Of a DNA stretch of 64,000 nucleotides, positions 53,956 through 64,000 are shown piece by piece. Source of the DNA: Molanna angustata (Eukaryota; Arthropoda; Insecta; Trichoptera; Molannidae); contig OY754980.1 in assembly GCA_963576475.1 (NCBI GenBank), positions 34,525,431 to 34,589,430 on the forward strand, in the 5' to 3' direction. A model generated the notes under the pieces. The model was given only the letters and a program-made list of their open reading frames with translations, made no database searches and had not been told where the DNA came from. Every line of letters begins with the position of its first letter. Position 1 is the first letter of the stretch. The position numbers and the translations under genes were made by a program.

Positions 53956-54194
53956 AATACAATCTCAGCATGATACTAGTTGATAATGTGCAATAAAAAA
54001 ATAGCCTTGAAAATGGCGAAATCATTACTCCCCATAATATCTCCTTGGGTTAGTGGGGAGTTAAAACAAATAGAAAGACAAACAAATACGTACTCAACAT
54101 TATTATGTAAATGTAAAATCATAGCAAACAAAGAAATGAAGGAGACAGAGTTTGTGGGAGGAGAAAAGATGGAGACGGAGTATCAATTAAGAGT
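53956..54194. other. Unassigned
   Basis: A 79-codon frame at 53980 has no recognised motif and is not called. Confidence 0.35.
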
Positions 54195-54420
54195 TCTTAG
54201 AGATTTTATCTTATTTTGATAATATCAATCGATTGAGACCTCGATATATCATCACTGAAGGTGTTTCATAGTCTAGCTGATTGTACTTCAAAAGAGGAAC
54301 TGAGAAATTCCGTAGAATGAATGGGAATAGAGTGTGGTACGATCAGCAGATCGAAGACATTTTGGCACGAACATTTTTCTTAAGATATTGCGGAAATTTA
54401 GTGTTATAAATTAAACAAAA
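54195..54420 (-). pseudogene. LINE C-terminal remnant
   Basis: Minus strand: LRSADRTTLYSHSFYGISQF then, after a frameshift, SFEVQSARL (stop) NTFSDDISR. The ...QSARLWN.... pattern is the C-terminal tail of Jockey/CR1-type LINE polymerases, with the same Trp-to-stop position as at 17122-17630. Confidence 0.45.
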
Positions 54421-54784
54421 TACAATAGTGAAAGAAAATTAATGTTACAGCGCGGCGTTGACGTATTTTAGATCAACGAGGAATGATCATTATCTTTCTT
54501 TTCTTCTGGGTTACAATTCTAAGATAGGTTTGTACCAAGCACATCATCTTACCACGTATCTCTGTTGTCCGCCAGCCTCTTCTCTGCCAGCCAGTCTCTG
54601 GTGGACACTACAGCGCACATTAATGTTCACACTGTCTCTACAGAGACCTCTATGGTTTTTGCCATCCGATATTCCTTCGTCGATATTAAATAAGCAAACC
54701 CGATAAACCTACATATTAGACCTGGCGTGAATCAGAACCAGTGTTTTTTTGTGGTTTATTATGCTTTTTTTAATTTTTCAATAA
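54421..54784. other. Unassigned, mixed composition
   Basis: A GC-richer patch at 54565-54670 (TGTCCGCCAGCCTCTTCTCT) is not recognised. Confidence 0.35.
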
Positions 54785-55740
54785 AAAAAATCTAGAGATA
54801 ACATTTGATGCAAATAAATGATATTGTAATATGTAAAAAAAGTGATACTTGACTAAAAATTAAATTACATAAACAATATTGGTCATATAAAAAAAATAAA
54901 GAAAAAAATAAAAGATATATTTAGTAAAGCAAATAAGATGTTAGGATTTATTATTCGCACATGCAGGCCATTCAGTAACATTATACACTTTATACACCAC
55001 ATACATACGCCCTCAACTAGAATTGTGTACTCAAATTTGGTCTCCTTTCTACGCAGTACACATTACAAGAATCGAGAAAGTACAGCAAAAATTCATAAAC
55101 TACATTTATATAAATCATAAATTTCACCTTAACTTCAATAATTATCATTAGTCACTTAGGAGAGTATTACACGACCAATCGCTGCTGCATAAAATTTTGA
55201 ACAATGCCATAGACTCGTCTGAACTTGTCAACCTAGTAGGTATCCATGTTCCAGGTAGAATGGTTCGCAGACCTCAATTACTTCATGTTCCAACAAGTAC
55301 AACGAATATCACGAAATATTTCACAATTACACGCATGTGCAGCTAATACAACAATACATTCTCAGCTGAGATAGACATATTCAACGCGAAATATCATAGA
55401 TTTAGACATGATGTTCTGAAGGTGATGCGCAACCAATATCCCTCTATCCTGTCCTCCTAGTCTCTCTTCTCTCCTTTCTCTTCCCTTCCCTAGTTGTTGT
55501 ATATGTGTGTATATGTGTGTATGTATGTACGTGTGTGCGTATATGTGTGCGTGTGATGGTGTGTATGAGTGTGTGAAGGTGTGTGTATGAATATTTTTGG
55601 CTTGTAAACTGTTTATTGTTTTTATATTAGGTATGTTGATGCAATGCTTTTTTGGCTCTATCACTGTAAAAATAAAATTGAATCATTAAACTGTAAATGA
55701 GCTGTAGCTTCCCAAAGAAAATAAATAAATAAATAATAGT
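54785..55740 (+). pseudogene. Jockey/CR1-like LINE 3' end
   Basis: Plus-strand pieces: LEITFDAN (54790), then SKANKMLGFIIRTCRPFSN, VCILKFGLLST-type sequence in mixed frames, HYKNRESTAKIHKL, LRRVLHDQSLLHKILNNAID SSELVNLVGIHVPGR and FRHDVLKVMRNQYPSIL. The block K.LGFI.R.....F and RIEKVQ.KF-like region are typical of the RT thumb and tail of Jockey/CR1-type LINEs. It ends in AAATAAATAAATAAATAA at 55720-55737, a TAAA tail. Several frameshifts are present. GT-rich microsatellite sequence lies in the 3' UTR (55500-55590). Confidence 0.6.
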
Positions 55741-55894
55741 GAAGGTTATGTTTGGTTAGTCGATCGTGCTAAACATTTATTTCATATAAATAATGGAAGT
55801 ATAAACGGTTACCAGGAGCGGTACGTGCGGATTAGGCTCACCTCATATTTTGCTGCAAATCTCTGGGCGCCTCTGATTTATTATTTTTTGGCAG

Positions 55895-56107
55895 GTCCGT
55901 AAAAAGGTAAAGTATTCAGAGGCCGATGGTGGCGGGCGCCGCTTTCATAAATTTGTTTACAAACCAGAAGTTGGCCGCAAGAGGAAATTATTATTTCAGG
56001 AAAGGTTCTGCCCCTCTGCCCTGCCCTGCCCTGCAAGAGAACGGAAACTCCGCCACATTTATTTTCGCCAAAAGAATTTTCATTTGAATATCCAAAGAAA
56101 ATATTAA
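55895..56107 (+). other. Candidate small exon of unknown function
   Basis: After a pyrimidine-rich stretch ending in AG (TTATTATTTTTTGGCAG, AG at 55893-55894) a frame of 70 codons runs VRKKVKYSEADGGGRRFHKF VYKPEVGRKRKLL... to TAA 56105-56107. It is basic, GC-richer than its surroundings and contains a CCCTG triple repeat at 56022-56037. It could be a terminal exon or a chance frame in a GC island. No family recognised. Confidence 0.22.
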
Positions 56108-56109
56108 GA

Positions 56110-56500
56110 CGTTGTCTGAACATTATGACGAATATCTTCCATACAATACATCTTTATCTTACATCTATTTGCTGTTTATAACAATGTACCTACTTACTTG
56201 CATATTTACCTAATCCCTACGTAGATATTTGATATTATGTAGGTACATATAATAGGGATAATTTAATATTTTCGTACTAAACAAATCATGGAAATTTGAC
56301 ATTAATGGCAAAGCATTGTGTTTATTATTGCTAACATTTTTCAGAAGATGGAATTTTGATTAACATTACCCATACCTTATTATATTTTGAAATACTATTA
56401 AACCTTTCAGTGTGTTATTACATCAAAAATAATATTCTGAGCTTAAAAACAAAGTAAATTTAGCTATAGATAACATTTTTTTTAGAAATATATATATATA
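56110..56500. other. AT-rich stretch, no gene
   Basis: Nothing recognised. Confidence 0.45.
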
Positions 56501-56504
56501 CGTC

Positions 56505-57165
56505 TCTGATGGGGTAGGCAGCGAAAATCGAACGCCATATTTTTCTTTCTTGACACACATTCATCATCTCGTCATCGTCTGTTGTTCACACTTCTTACTT
56601 TTCCATCTTTCAGAATATCATTTACTTTCGATGGGCGATCCTGACCTGTTAATTCCATTTCCCTCCGCACTGTACATATATTTTCTTCATAAGGCAATAC
56701 TTTTTATTATTTTCAACAGCCCAACCAACTCAATGTGTTAACCTGCAATCTATTATTACATATTTCTTCGTTTTACATTCTTTCCTTGCGTCTTCGGTTC
56801 GTATCCTGTCATACATCGTTCTATAACATATTCGTCTTAGCGATCTCATTTCAATTGCATTTATTCTGCTTTAATGCGCCTTCTGCCATGTCCAGGTTTC
56901 ACTTGCATACGTCAATGTTGGCACTGAGATTGCGTTATGAATGGCAACTTTGGCATCCTTTTATATGTTGAGATCTTTCATAACTCTGTTTGCTGCCACA
57001 ACTCTCCTTTGTATATCCTTATCAGGCCGTCCGTTCCATTGGAACATACTTCCCAGATAGATTTACTCTACGACTTGCTCGAGACATTCATTATCTAGTT
57101 TAGTAATTTGACACGCTGTTCTGCTTTCACTCTTTTCAATGACCAGACATTTGATATACTGGAAT
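56505..57165 (-). pseudogene. RTE-like LINE 3' half, decayed
   Basis: On the minus strand it parallels 49850-50530: DLNI (stop) KDAKVAIHNAIS, VPTLTYASETWTWQKAH, RINAIEMRSLRRICYRTMYD and RIRTEDARKECKTKK, followed by the family 3' end at 56505. Stops and a frame change follow KDLNI and KAH. It is the longest RTE-like fragment after the main copy. Confidence 0.8.
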
Positions 57166-57284
57166 TCATACTCATTCCTTTCTTCATGCAGATATTGCTT
57201 TTATAATTTGATAGTGACCTCAATGAGGTAGCTAAAAGCTTCTTAACCAGTAGTGAAAATCACTAATTGAAGAGGCTTATTTAT

Positions 57285-57595
57285 AAAAAAAAACAAAAAA
57301 ATGAATCACAAATTGAAGTGCCGCACACATAAAAAAAGACGAAAAATTGATGTCGCTTTTTTATAAAAATAAGAATCACAAATTGCAGTCGCTTTTTTAT
57401 AAAAAATGAATCACAAATTGAAGTGGCGCACACATAAAAAAATGAATAGCAAATTGAATTCGCGTTTTATAAAAAAAATGAATCACAAATTGAAGTCGCT
57501 TTTTTATAAAAAAAATGAATCACAATTGAAGTCACGTTTTGTAAAAAAATAATCACATATTGAAGTGGCGCACACATAAAAAATGAATCAAATGA
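57285..57595. repeat. Degenerate minisatellite (ATGAATCACAAATTGAAGT)
   Basis: Words ATGAATCACAAATTGAAGT, CGCTTTTTTATAAAAA and GGCGCACACATAAAAAA alternate irregularly about 8 times with a unit of about 36-45 bp. Confidence 0.85.
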
Positions 57596-57599
57596 TTAA

Positions 57600-58485
57600 C
57601 GAAAAGAAATGTCTACAATTTATTAAATTTTATAACGGACAATCTTTTGTGAAACTGTAAAATAATAAATTGTTAATCACTAAATAATAAATTGAAAATT
57701 TTATGTATAAAATGATCTTTCATTATTTGACATACATTAATTCAAAAGTTCTTTTTTTAGAAAAATATGGCGAAGGAATATAAAAAAGAAAATAATGAAA
57801 ATATAAGCTGAACATTTTTTTATCCCTTATCACATTGGTGGAATAGAGAATGAATCATGATTAATCCAAATGTGTCCTTTTGGGAAAAGATTTTATCCTT
57901 CAGAGGTCTCAGAGAGGAAGAGGAAGAGGTGGAAGTTGTGTGGTGTGAGGAGGGAAGGGGAGGGGATAAACAGGAAATGGTGGAGACACTGACAAGAGGT
58001 TCGAGGGAATATTTATTTCAGGAAATGACGTAGAATTTTCTCTTCTTGTTCCGGAAATTATGTCGATTTGTTATGTTATAATATAACTTGGACATTGGAC
58101 ATTGCCACACATGTCGAAACATTTGTAAAAATACCCTCCTATGATTATAACTTAACGATTCGGATAAACTACCCCCCTAAGTTTTCTTCTAAACATATTA
58201 TTCTTTATAAATATGACGCAAAACTATTGACTTTACTTTATTTTATTACTCTACAATACTTGATTAGTATTCATATTTAACTTATATACCTAGTTGCTTG
58301 AAGCAAAACATATTATACAAATTCATTAAATATGTACCTCTATGATATGTTGAGTTTCCGATTAAAATTTATTTCACAAACATTTTTTTTTTCTTTCACA
58401 GGATAAGATAAACTTTTAGATGGAGTTTTGAAATAATTTGTGTCATCGACATCGACAAAAAGGTACATGAAGTCTTGTACACAAT
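57600..58485. other. AT-rich stretch, no gene
   Basis: A GA-rich patch at 57900-57990 (GAGGAAGAGGAAGAGGTGGA). No gene recognised. Confidence 0.45.
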
Positions 58486-58487
58486 TT

Positions 58488-58535
58488 GTGAAGCCTCTCT
58501 CGGGGTAGGCAGCGAGAACAGAACTCCAAATATTT
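58488..58535 (-). mobile_element. RTE-like 3' tip
   Basis: GAAGCCTCTCTCGGGGTAGG CAGCGAGAACAGAACTCC matches the 3' end region at 56505-56535 and 60140-60175. Confidence 0.55.
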
Positions 58536-58539
58536 ACAT

Positions 58540-59720
58540 GTATTTATCAGCATTTCTGAATTTAATGTAAAATATGTAATGGCTGTTTTGTTTTCTAAAA
58601 TAAAATAAATAAATATTATGTGTAGATAAAAAAGTAGAAATGTAGGTTTTTCTAAAGAAAAATATATTTTTTTCATATTAGTTTTTGCGTATTCTTCATA
58701 AAATATAACTTAGTAAAGACTTTTTTATTTATTTTAGTTTTTTATTTATTTGAATAAAATATATGTAGCAGTAGGTAAATCAAATAACAAATACTTATAT
58801 AGCATACACAAAATTGTTTTATTTATATTACCCCCCAAAAGGAGTTTGTACTCGTGCTTTGGGAGGGATTCTTATATAAACCAAAAATAAATCTTCATTT
58901 TTATCATAATTAATCAAAAACTAATATTCAATATCAAAAGAAAAAAGAAAAAAAACATGCAATTAAAATACATAAAATATTCAATAAGAATACATATTTT
59001 TTATTTTTTATTATAGTCCTTGATTCGATTCGTACCTAAGTATGTTTTTGTTGATATTTTAAATTTACATGGTATCTTTTACAGTTCTCAAAATAGAGTA
59101 AAATTTATGTTGTTTCATAGGAAAATATTCGTTTCATTAATTTATTATTAATGTTGATGACTAATGTAGGTAAGGTAAGGTAATGTACCTAATATGATTA
59201 ATGGATTGAAGTAAGTTGGTGTGAAAGCGTATTTCATGACCAACAACTTTTAATTAATTAATTAATTATTTTCAGTGTTTTCTTTATAAATAGTAACAAA
59301 TGTTTGAACATAATTCATTCTGCGATATTTATCTTCCAATCTATCCAACAGCTAGAAAGTGTCGAGTAATAAATTCTGATGTATGTACCTATGTATGATG
59401 TAATGGACATTTTTATTAATGTACCACTGAAGTTGAAATAACGAAATTCACCCCTAATTCTCAAGGTTTTATGTAAATCAATTAAATGGAAGAAAACAAT
59501 TATGGTCTTATTTATAAACATGGATCAAGATTTGAACCGTGATTCAACTCAAATATCAAATTGACATTTCACTATTTTGAAGTACCTATGACCGTAAGAT
59601 ATGAGAAAAACATATAAAAAGCGATTTAATCTTACGCATATTTTTATGAATAAGGTCTAGGTTGAATGTGGAATAAGACTTTGAACCGGGTTCAATTGAA
59701 CAGTGATTCAAGGTGTTATT
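58540..59720. other. AT-rich stretch, no gene
   Basis: 59510-59720 has weakly inverted TTGAACC/GGTTCAA words, perhaps an old MITE. Nothing else recognised. Confidence 0.4.
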
Positions 59721-59725
59721 ATAAA

Positions 59726-59764
59726 CTAGCTGAGAAGCTTCGCTTCGCTCAGCTTCTAAGCTAG
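59726..59764. repeat. 13-bp inverted repeat, CTAGCT...AGCTAG
   Basis: CTAGCTGAGAAGC (59726-59738) pairs with GCTTCTAAGCTAG (59752-59764) with one mismatch around a 13-nt TTCGC-rich loop. Confidence 0.75.
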
Positions 59765-59774
59765 GGCTTGCAGC

Positions 59775-60075
59775 CGGCTTTTACCCTTCGGAGACCTTTC
59801 CATCATGCGTCATTTCTCTGGTTAGTTGCTCCTCCCTCAACTCCTTAATATTTGTCCACCAGGTGGCCTATGTACGGCCTCTATTTCTGGACTGAGTGCG
59901 TATATCCTGTGTGAGTTTAACTATATGATCCTCATTTCGTCTGGTAATGTGTCCGTACCATCGATGTCTGGCCTTTAGTTTCTCCGGAATAGAGGCGACT
60001 CCAAAACTACCTCGGACGTATTCATTTCTAATTCGATCCTCCTTTGTAACACATCTAACTCTATCACTCATAATA
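59775..60075 (-). pseudogene. RTE-like LINE C-terminal remnant (second subfamily)
   Basis: Minus strand: MSDRVRCVTKEDRIRNEYVR GSFGVASIPEKLKARHRWYG HITRRNEDHIVKL. This is the same subfamily as 13690-14140 (DKIRNKLIRRSFGVAPIPEKL). Open for 67 codons, then decayed. Confidence 0.7.
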
Positions 60076-60121
60076 ATAACTCATAATTCTTTAGTGGTTC
60101 CTAAAAATTTCATTTGAAAGC

Positions 60122-60515
60122 AAGCATTACATACATACCATCACGCCATGTCCCTCGCGGGGTCGGCAGAGAGAACCAAACGCTACTTATTTCTATCTTG
60201 ACACACATTCATCGCCTCGTCGATATTCATACATTGTCCTATACATATTCATTTGTTGTTCATGCTTCTGACATCTACGCCTTTCAAAATAGCGTTCCCA
60301 TGGATATGCCATCCCTTACTTGGGCGGCCCCGACCTCTCATTCGATTCCTGTCCGCAATGTATATTTTCTTCGTCAGGCGTTCCTCATTCATTCTGCCCA
60401 TGTGTCTAAACCATCTCAATGTGCTCACTTAAATTCTATTAATGACATATTTCTTTATCTTACATTCTTTCCTTATGTCCTCATTTCTGACCCTCTCATA
60501 CATCGTCCTATTATA
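60122..60515 (-). pseudogene. RTE-like LINE 3' fragment
   Basis: Complement of the region 50200-50490: CATCCCTTACTTGGGCGGCC CCGACCTCTCATTCGATTCC corresponds to GRGRPK.GW. TATATTTTCTTCGTCAGGCG and AACCATCTCAATGTG correspond to RLTKKIY and LRWFGH. It ends at the 3' tip CATCACGCCATGTCCCTCGC (60138). Confidence 0.75.
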
Positions 60516-60900
60516 TCTTCTAACATGACTTTTAAAATACTTAATTCTATAATGGCATGCATTTATAGAATTACCTGTCAATAATGTATAAAGAGGCTCT
60601 GGAGGATATCTATTGCAGGTATGTGTACTATTCCATTGTTACAACACATTCCTGGGTTTTCTCCCTTCCATTTCAAATCACCACAATATGTACAAATTAT
60701 AGACATTCTACCAAAAGTTGATACTGGCCCAGAAATAAATTGCAACTATAGGAAAAAGCAGAATTTTCCTTTTGTCTCCATGATTCATGTTTCAATGCCA
60801 CATCTGTTATTTTACATACAAAAAAATAGTGTTTGGCGATATTGTTAAGCGTTTTCAATTTGACTCAGGGGCCTTATGACTTGAAGACTTAGAGGCTGTT
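60516..60900. other. Unassigned stretch
   Basis: A 75-codon frame at 60621 has no recognised motif. Confidence 0.35.
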
Positions 60901-61188
60901 TTATACTTTTAATGCTGCTAAGATGGCGCATTCAAGTGCAGTAATTTCTATTACTTCAACGTCTTGCATATTCATCTGATCTATTATCTTTAAATTATCA
61001 CGACTCCCTACCTCTATCCAATTACTTGAAGACTGAAAATCTGTACTTCCTCTTTCTTGCTGCAGAAATTCTAATACCCTATACGCCGTCATTCGTAATC
61101 TACTGGCTTCACATCTCCTTTCTTGCTGTTCTTTAGATTCGTTTGCCCTAAGTGCAACCATTCGCAACTTGTTATTTTCATGTGCCAT
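60901..61188 (-). CDS. Short Arg-rich repeat protein fragment (STPR-like)
   Basis: A 95-codon frame from ATG at 61188. Its N-terminal half, NNKLRMVALRANESKEQQER RCEASRLRMTAYR, has the spacing R.R..A.R..ES.E....R...R.R seen in the 23-residue STPR repeats and in related repeats that precede Helitron or other transposon proteins. Only about one and a half repeats are present. The C-terminal half is acidic and unremarkable. It may be an exon fragment of a transposon gene or a host remnant; there is no evidence of expression. Confidence 0.35.
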   Translation of the reverse strand: MAHENNKLRMVALRANESKEQQERRCEASRLRMTAYRVLEFLQQERGSTDFQSSSNWIEVGSRDNLKIIDQMNMQDVEVIEITALECAILAALKV

Positions 61189-61289
61189 TCCTTCTGCACT
61201 CTTTCACCTACTCCTAGAAGAATGACATAACCTGTACACCGAAATACAATAATCACCAACTCATTTATGAAAATATCTTTAAACAAATA

Positions 61290-61825
61290 CCTACGTTCTT
61301 TCTATATGTGAATGTTGATTTAAAATTTACCTAAATTCATCGAGAATTGAAATTTCAACTTACATTTTTTTGTAACTATATAGGCTAAAATTTGATTCTG
61401 AAAGAAAATAAAATATAAAGTTATTAAATATTGGAAAATAAACTAAATCAATACATATTAATTACGATAAAAATATAAAGTAGGTTACTTTCGAATATTT
61501 GACAGCTGAAAGAATGGTGGAACAACGCGAGGAAAGCAAATCTGACCCACAATGCAAAAGGAACCATTTGTTCAACGTGAATTGCTCACTCTCCCTGTGT
61601 CGGATTTTATTACTTCGTGCCATTTGAGGTCTACTTACGATAGGGACGCATATATCAGAATGTTGGTATTTTTGTCATCTTCAGGGTAAATTCACATAAA
61701 TCAATTTTGGCGACTCGGCGAGTAAAGCATAAAAGCATTCTTTAATTCTTATTATATAACATTTAAACTAACTTTCTTTTGAAAATAATAAAAAAAACAT
61801 ATCAGCTTGTGAGGCTTTGTGTTTT
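61290..61825. other. Unassigned stretch
   Basis: Non-coding. A mixed-composition patch at 61500-61720 is not recognised. Confidence 0.4.
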
Positions 61826-62010
61826 TATACTGTTTCAAATGTAATATTATAAAAATGTAATATTGTAAGTTTTTTACTCTACTGTAAAATTGCCGATATC
61901 CACATAGAAAGATTTCAAACGAATGTAAGAACAGGCAGCCTTGGGCAGACTGACATGAATATATGTAGTCGTGCACAAACATTCGCAAATCCAGAACGAC
62001 AATCTTACCA
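61826..62010. repeat. Dispersed ~170-bp repeat, copy 2
   Basis: Diverged copy of 15120-15300: TTATACTGTTTCAAATGTAA, CTCTACTGTAAAATTGCCGA, TTTCAAACGAATGTAAGAAC, CGTGCACAAACATTCGCAAA. Confidence 0.65.
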
Positions 62011-62087
62011 GGTCTACTTTATTTATATGCAGATAACACTGTAAACATTTCAATTAATTTTATTGCTTTAGGTTTTTACTTGTGAAA

Positions 62088-62330
62088 ATGTACTCACTTG
62101 GAATGAATGAATGAATGAGGAATGCCTGACGAAGAAAATATACAAAGCTGACAGGAATGGAATAAGAGGTCCGAGGCGCCCAAGGATATTCCGAAAGACG
62201 GAAATGTAAGAAATCCAAACAACAGATGAAGAGCATGCATGAATATTGACGAGTCGTTGAATGTTTGTCAATATAGAAGAATGTAGTGTTCGGTTCTATC
62301 TGACTACTCCGTGAGGGACATGGCATTATT
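62088..62330 (+). pseudogene. RTE-like LINE 3' fragment
   Basis: GAGGAATGCCTGACGAAGAA AATATACAAAGCTGACAGG, AGAGGTCCGAGGCGCCCAAG and CGGAAATGTAAGAAATCC parallel 50300-50440 (EERLTKKIYRAERNG, GRGRPRK). It ends with the tip CTCCGTGAGGGACATGGC. Confidence 0.75.
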
Positions 62331-62479
62331 ATTTACATTTTGAAAACTGTTTATATAAAAGGAAGATATAAAAAATTATACTATATATTGATTCTCAGAT
62401 TTCAAATTAATTCTTACACAATATTATTTTAACGTATGTACCTTTGAGCACTTGATTTAAATAAATAAATAAATAAACA

Positions 62480-62530
62480 AGTCGCCAGTTCTTAGAGACA
62501 GATGATGATAAGTCTCACAAATCCAAATTG
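62480..62530 (-). mobile_element. SINE family A, short remnant
   Basis: AAGTCGCCAGTTCTTAGAGA ... AAGTCTCACAAATCCAAATT resembles the body at 24165-24215 in the same orientation, after an AAATAAATAAATAAA tail. The satellite begins immediately after it. Confidence 0.5.
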
Positions 62531-64000
62531 AAAGTGACATCATGATATTGGGGGTATTCGTCATACTGAACTTTATATGTAAGTAACTACAGAGTAGAAT
62601 TGTGTATAGTGAAAGTGACATCATGATATTGGGTGTATTCGTCATACTTAACTTTATATTATGTAAGTAAGTGCAGAGTAGAGTTGTGTGTAGTGAAAGT
62701 GACATCATGATATTGGGTGTATTCGTCATACTTAACTTTATACATATTATGTAAGTAAGTGCAGAGTAGAGTTGTGTATAGTGAAAGTGACATCATGATA
62801 TTAGGGGTATTCGTCATACTTAGCTTTATATTATGTGAGTAAGTGCAGAGTAGAGTTGTGTATAGTGAAAGTGACATCATGATATTGGGGGTATTCGTCA
62901 TACTGAACTTTATATGTAAGTAACTACAGAGTAGAATTGTGTATAGTGAAAGTGACATCATGATATTGGGTGTATTCGTCATACTTAACTTTATATTATG
63001 TAAGTAAGTGCAGAGTAGAGTTGTGTATAGTGAAAGTGACATCATGATATTGGGGGTATTCGTCATACTGAACTTTATATGTAAGTAACTACAGAGTAGA
63101 ATTGTGTATAGTGAAAGTGACATCATGATATTGGGTGTATTCGTCATACTTAACTTTATATTATGTAAGTAAGTGCAGAGTAGAGTTGTGTATAGTGAAA
63201 GTGACATCATGATATTGGGGGTATTCGTCATACTGAACTTTATATGTAAGTAACTACAGAGTAGAGTTGTGTATAGTGAAAGTGACATCATGATATTGGG
63301 TGTATTCGTCATACTTAACTTTATATTATGTAAGTAACTGCAGAGTAGAGTTGTGTATAGTGAAAGTGACATCATGATATTGGGGGTATTCGTCATACTT
63401 AACTTTATATTATGTAAGTAAGTGCAGAGTAGAGTTGTGTATAGTGAAAGTGACATCATGATATTGGGTGTATTCGTCATACTTAACTTTATACATATTA
63501 TGTAAGTAAGTGCAGAGTAGAGTTGTGTATAGTGAAAGTGACATCATGATATTGGGTGTATTCGTCATACTTAACTTTATACATATTATGTAAGTAAGTG
63601 CAGAGTAGAGTTGTGTATAGTGAAAGTGACATCATGATATTGGGGGTATTCGTCATACTTAGCTTTATATTATGTAAGTAAGTGCAGAGTAGAGTTGTGT
63701 ATAGTGAAAGTGACATCATGATATTGGGGGTATTCGTCATACTGAACTTTATATGTAAGTAACTACAGAGTAGAGTTGTGTATAGTGAAAGTGACATCAT
63801 GATATTGGGTGTATTCGTCATACTTAACTTTATATTATGTAAGTAACTGCAGAGTAGAGTTGTGTATAGTGAAAGTGACATCATGATATTGGGGGTATTC
63901 GTCATACTTAGCTTTATATTATGTAAGTAAGTGCAGAGTAGAGTTGTGTATAGTGAAAGTGACATCATGATATTGGGGGTATTCGTCATACTGAACTTTA
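62529..64000. repeat. 81/84/87-bp satellite, runs off the window
   Basis: The unit is GAAAGTGACATCATGATATT + GGGGGTATTCGTCATACTGA + ACTTTATATGTAAGTAACTA + CAGAGTAGAATTGTGTATAG + T. Longer units have TATATTATG or TATACATATTATG. From about 62865 to 63300, type A (GGGGG/CTGAAC/AACTACAG) and type B (GGGTG/CTTAAC/AAGTGCAG) alternate, a dimeric pattern of about 165 bp. The unit lengths identified are multiples of 3, which keeps long minus-strand frames open; I do not regard these as genes. Confidence 0.95.

Noticed and set aside
62457..63989. Minus-strand frames MTNTPNIMMSLSLYTTLLC...
   Set aside because: Satellite units of 81/84/87 bp keep the frame open; it also breaks and restarts in another frame.

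Overview
The window looks like nuclear DNA of an insect. It is AT-rich, has no bacterial-style gene packing, and is almost entirely transposable elements and tandem repeats. Helitron ends of the type TC...GGGTCAGCTAG inserted between A and T, tRNA-headed SINEs, R1-, R4/Dong-, RTE- and Jockey/CR1-like LINE remains and many TACCTACCTACATA-type motifs fit an insect and are compatible with Lepidoptera or a related order, but the order is not proven. I found no confident host protein-coding gene. The only host-gene hints are two possible non-coding first exons ending at good splice donors (1705 and 7804) and one possible small exon (55895-56107).

Layout. 0-7 kb: an orphan nuclease domain of an RLE-type LINE, several MITEs, a perfect 77-bp palindrome, and a Helitron-like element (minus strand) carrying a 1.2-kb array of an 18-bp minisatellite. 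7-16.7 kb: AT-rich DNA with a possible first exon, a short hairpin, LINE fragments and the 3' end of an R1-type LINE. 16.76-24.47 kb: a decayed Helitron with both termini and a PIF1-like helicase remnant. Nested in it are a near-complete R1-clade LINE (minus strand; ORF2 intact, ORF1 with one stop), a Jockey/CR1-like LINE tail and a SINE. 24.6-28.3 kb: a 57-bp satellite interrupted by a 2.57-kb DNA transposon with about 310-bp inverted repeats and an 8-bp target duplication.

28.3-35.3 kb: a fold-back element, a second copy of the palindromic MITE, and three near-identical tandem copies (plus a partial fourth) of a 1.05-kb element whose short deletion derivatives are scattered elsewhere in the window. 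35.5-43 kb: SINEs, 61-bp and 48-bp minisatellites, and a second minisatellite-carrying Helitron-like element (38743-40119) inserted in the TAAA tail of an older LINE end, so its empty site can be read directly. 43-47.2 kb: an AAAAT microsatellite followed by two head-to-tail R4/Dong-type LINE copies. 48-62.3 kb: an RTE-like LINE with a 455-codon open region plus many RTE-like 3' fragments in both orientations, and other LINE tails. 62.5-64 kb: a satellite with mainly 81/84-bp units, partly dimeric, that runs off the right edge.

The parts do not act as a pathway. They record repeated insertion into older repeats: LINE in Helitron, transposon in satellite, Helitron in LINE tail, LINE behind LINE in a microsatellite. 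Long open frames across the tandem arrays (unit lengths that are multiples of 3) are artefacts, not genes. The most interesting items are the minisatellite-bearing Helitron-like family, the long-TIR transposon, and the tandem R4/Dong pair.
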